Below are positions 6,868-8,116 of a stretch of DNA of 8,116 nucleotides, in pieces. The stretch comes from Eudoraea sp. (GTDB taxonomy: Bacteria; Bacteroidota; Bacteroidia; Flavobacteriales; Flavobacteriaceae): NCBI GenBank assembly GCA_013042925.1, contig JABDPH010000280.1, positions 1 through 8,116 on the forward strand. The letters are read 5' to 3'. Positions within the stretch are counted from its first letter, which is position 1, and each line of letters opens with the position of its first letter. A model generated the notes under the pieces. The model was given only the letters and a program-made list of their open reading frames with translations. It was not told the origin of the DNA and did no database searches. The translations under genes and the position numbers were made by a program.

Positions 6868-6932
6868 CGGTAAAGATAGAGCGCAGTGCTCCCGTGGCCT
6901 TATTTATTCGTTTAATTACCTGTTCTTTACCG
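6868..6932. repeat. 9-bp inverted repeat in the divergent intergenic region
   Basis: CGGTAAAGA at 6868-6876 and its exact reverse complement TCTTTACCG at 6924-6932 are separated by 47 bases. They lie between the divergently transcribed cysteine-rich secreted protein gene and ppk2. Spaced identical half-sites in such a place could be operator sites for a regulator acting on one or both genes. The 47-base spacer makes a simple RNA hairpin less likely. No regulator is known to me for this motif. Confidence 0.4.
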
Positions 6933-6955
6933 ATTAAAGGGCGAATGGTACAATA

Positions 6956-6984
6956 TTGAGGATAAAGGGTTATTTTTAAAATTG
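6956..6984 (+). promoter_or_regulatory. Candidate promoter of ppk2
   Basis: TTG at 6956-6958 is followed after 18 bases by TAAAATTG at 6977-6984, which matches the Bacteroidota -7 box TAnnTTTG with one mismatch. A start near base 991 of the seventh kilobase (about 6991) would give a leader of about 33 bases before ATG 7024. The -7 box would coincide with the alternative TTG start at 6982, arguing against that start. Support is by consensus only. Confidence 0.3.
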
Positions 6985-7023
6985 AGCCTTTCTCAGGACA
7001 ACAAATTATTATATATTCAACCC

Positions 7024-7905
7024 ATGAAGAAAATAGATATAGGCTCTTACAAGATTAATTCTGATATAAGATTAGCAGATCTGAATACTTCCGAAAATCT
7101 TGATAGTACGGATAAAGAGCTCAAAAAGAAACTAGAAAAATTACGTGAAGATTTAGGTGATTTTCAAAATAAGCTATATGCGCATGGTAAGTATGCTGTA
7201 CTGATTTGTATTCAAGGGATGGATACTGCTGGCAAGGATAGCCTTATTCGTGAAGTGTTTAAAGATTGTAATGTTAGAGGCGTTGTGGTACACAGCTTTA
7301 AAGTTCCAACGGAACTTGAATTGGATCATGATTATATATGGAGACACTATATCGCGCTTCCGCCAAAAGGTAAGTTTGGGGTATTTAACAGAACTCACTA
7401 TGAGAATGTATTGGTAACTAAAGTCCATCCCGAGTATATTTTAAACGAGAATATTCCAAATATTAATTCGGTGGCGGATATAGATGAACAATTCTGGGAA
7501 AAACGTTACGAACAAATCAACAACTTCGAACGTCATATTTCAGAAAATGGAACCCTTATATTCAAATTTTTTTTAAATATCTCTAAAGAAGAGCAAAGAC
7601 AAAGATTATTAAGGAGATTGCGTCTCCAAGAAAAAAATTGGAAATTCTCTCCTGGTGATATAAAAGAACGCAATCTATGGGATAATTATCAGCGATGTTA
7701 TGAGGAAGCCATCAATAAGACATCCAAACCTAATGCGCCTTGGTATGTTATTCCTGCTGATAATAAAAGAGCTTCAAGGTTAATTGTTGCCACTATATTG
7801 CTGGAATCGTTAAAAAAATACAAAGATATTCAGGAACCAGAGCTTGATGACGAAATAAAGGCTAATATTGAGATCTATAAATCCAAATTGGAAAAAGAAA
7901 AATGA
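7024..7905 (+). CDS. Polyphosphate kinase 2 family, resembling class III (polyphosphate:nucleotide phosphotransferase)
   Basis: PPK2 enzymes move phosphate between inorganic polyphosphate and nucleotides in the cytoplasm; class III members can phosphorylate AMP and ADP up to ATP. This 293-residue single-domain protein has Walker A GMDTAGKDS (65-73), the segment FKVPTELELDHDYIWRHYIALPPKG, which fits the PTxxELxHDfLWR-type block of class III relatives, and the Walker B/lid area FGVFNRTHYENVLVTKVHPE (118-137). A basic stretch, RQRLLRRLRLQEKNWKF (191-207), belongs to the lid that binds polyphosphate. A C-terminal block, NAPWYVIPADNKRASRLIV, is also typical of the family. An in-frame TTG at 6982 would add 14 residues (SLSQDNKLLYIQP after the start), but ATG 7024 gives the usual short N terminus and sits behind a candidate promoter. 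The stop overlaps the next gene's start. Class assignment is from recalled motifs, not a search. Confidence 0.92.
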   Translation: MKKIDIGSYKINSDIRLADLNTSENLDSTDKELKKKLEKLREDLGDFQNKLYAHGKYAVLICIQGMDTAGKDSLIREVFKDCNVRGVVVHSFKVPTELELDHDYIWRHYIALPPKGKFGVFNRTHYENVLVTKVHPEYILNENIPNINSVADIDEQFWEKRYEQINNFERHISENGTLIFKFFLNISKEEQRQRLLRRLRLQEKNWKFSPGDIKERNLWDNYQRCYEEAINKTSKPNAPWYVIPADNKRASRLIVATILLESLKKYKDIQEPELDDEIKANIEIYKSKLEKEK

Positions 7906-8116
7906 GATATTTAGGTCTACTTCTTACAATTTTATTGGTTGGACCAATCTGGTCGCAAACTGACGACAAAGAGCAGTTAAAAGCAATTTATGACGCCTCA
8001 CTAACACAGGGGAAGTCTTACACCTGGTTGAATTATTTATCCAATCAGATTGGAGGGCGACTTACAGGTTCTGTTCAGGCTGAACAGGCTGTTGAGTATA
8101 CCAAACAAAAATTAGA
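7902..8116 (+). CDS. Secreted M28-family peptidase, N-terminal part only
   Basis: The frame opens at ATG 7902, overlapping the ppk2 stop as ATGA, and runs off the window after 71 full codons. The first 18 or so residues are a signal peptide (MRYLGLLLTILLVGPIWS, likely cleaved before QTDDK). The next part reads IYDASLTQGKSYTWLNYL, then SNQIGGRLTGSVQAEQAVEY. This start, especially L-x-x-x-IGGR-L-[ST]-GS followed by an A-x-x-A-V-x-Y helix, resembles the propeptide/N-terminal region of secreted zinc-dependent M28 aminopeptidases (carboxypeptidase Q-like) in Bacteroidota. The metal-binding residues lie downstream of the window, so catalytic competence cannot be judged. The overlap suggests translation coupled to ppk2, though the two activities have no obvious link. 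Confidence 0.8.
   Translation, partial: MRYLGLLLTILLVGPIWSQTDDKEQLKAIYDASLTQGKSYTWLNYLSNQIGGRLTGSVQAEQAVEYTKQKL

Noticed and set aside
6879..6891. GAGCGCAGTGCTC, an apparent small hairpin
   Set aside because: Only about five base pairs including a G-U wobble around a 3-base loop; too weak to call.
6982..7023. TTG start adding 14 residues to the PPK2 protein
   Set aside because: An ATG at 7024 gives a family-like N terminus, and the TTG coincides with the candidate -7 box.
7174..7428. 84-residue open frame on the minus strand
   Set aside because: It is antisense to the catalytic core of ppk2 and has no domain-like features.
1..8116. An undescribed defence, mobile or biosynthetic system
   Set aside because: All genes but one fit known chromosomal families in ordinary arrangements; there are no transposases, integrases, direct-repeat arrays, attachment sites or composition shifts visible.

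Overview
The window is AT-rich (roughly 35-37% GC by eye) and reads as chromosome of a member of the Bacteroidota, most likely class Flavobacteriia. The clues are Flavobacteriaceae-like protein sequences throughout, starts without clear Shine-Dalgarno sites, matches to the Bacteroidota promoter consensus (TTTG, about 19 bases, TAnnTTTG), and a partial NtrC-type regulator of the short form I associate with that class. Species cannot be fixed from the sequence. There is no sign of phage, insertion sequence, CRISPR array, tRNA or rRNA.

Region 1 (1-829): the 3' end of dnaJ, then a 373-base gap. The gap holds two hairpins in a row, the second a textbook intrinsic terminator, and candidate promoters for the next operon.

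Region 2 (830-6089): five same-strand genes that overlap or lie close together, probably one operon. They are an ABC exporter ATPase and permease of the NatA/NatB type, a small MscS-type mechanosensitive channel, a secreted predicted outer-membrane beta-barrel protein resembling DUF6268, and an NtrC-type response regulator. The regulator has receiver and AAA+ domains but stops before any DNA-binding domain and carries GAFTSA in place of GAFTGA. The set spans inner membrane, outer membrane and cytoplasmic control, which suggests an envelope or ion/osmotic stress module. That role is inference.

Region 3 (6139-6834, minus strand): a convergent gene for a secreted, helical, six-cysteine protein of unknown function. 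It is divergent from region 4 across a short spacer that contains a 9-bp inverted repeat and a possible promoter.

Region 4 (6982-8116): a PPK2 polyphosphate kinase resembling class III, whose stop codon overlaps (ATGA) the start of a secreted M28-like peptidase cut off by the window end.

Overall this looks like ordinary core chromosome with conserved families. I see no convincing undescribed defence or mobile system. The points most worth a second look are the regulator without a DNA-binding domain inside a membrane-stress operon, the unknown cysteine-rich secreted protein, and the regulatory structures in the two intergenic regions.
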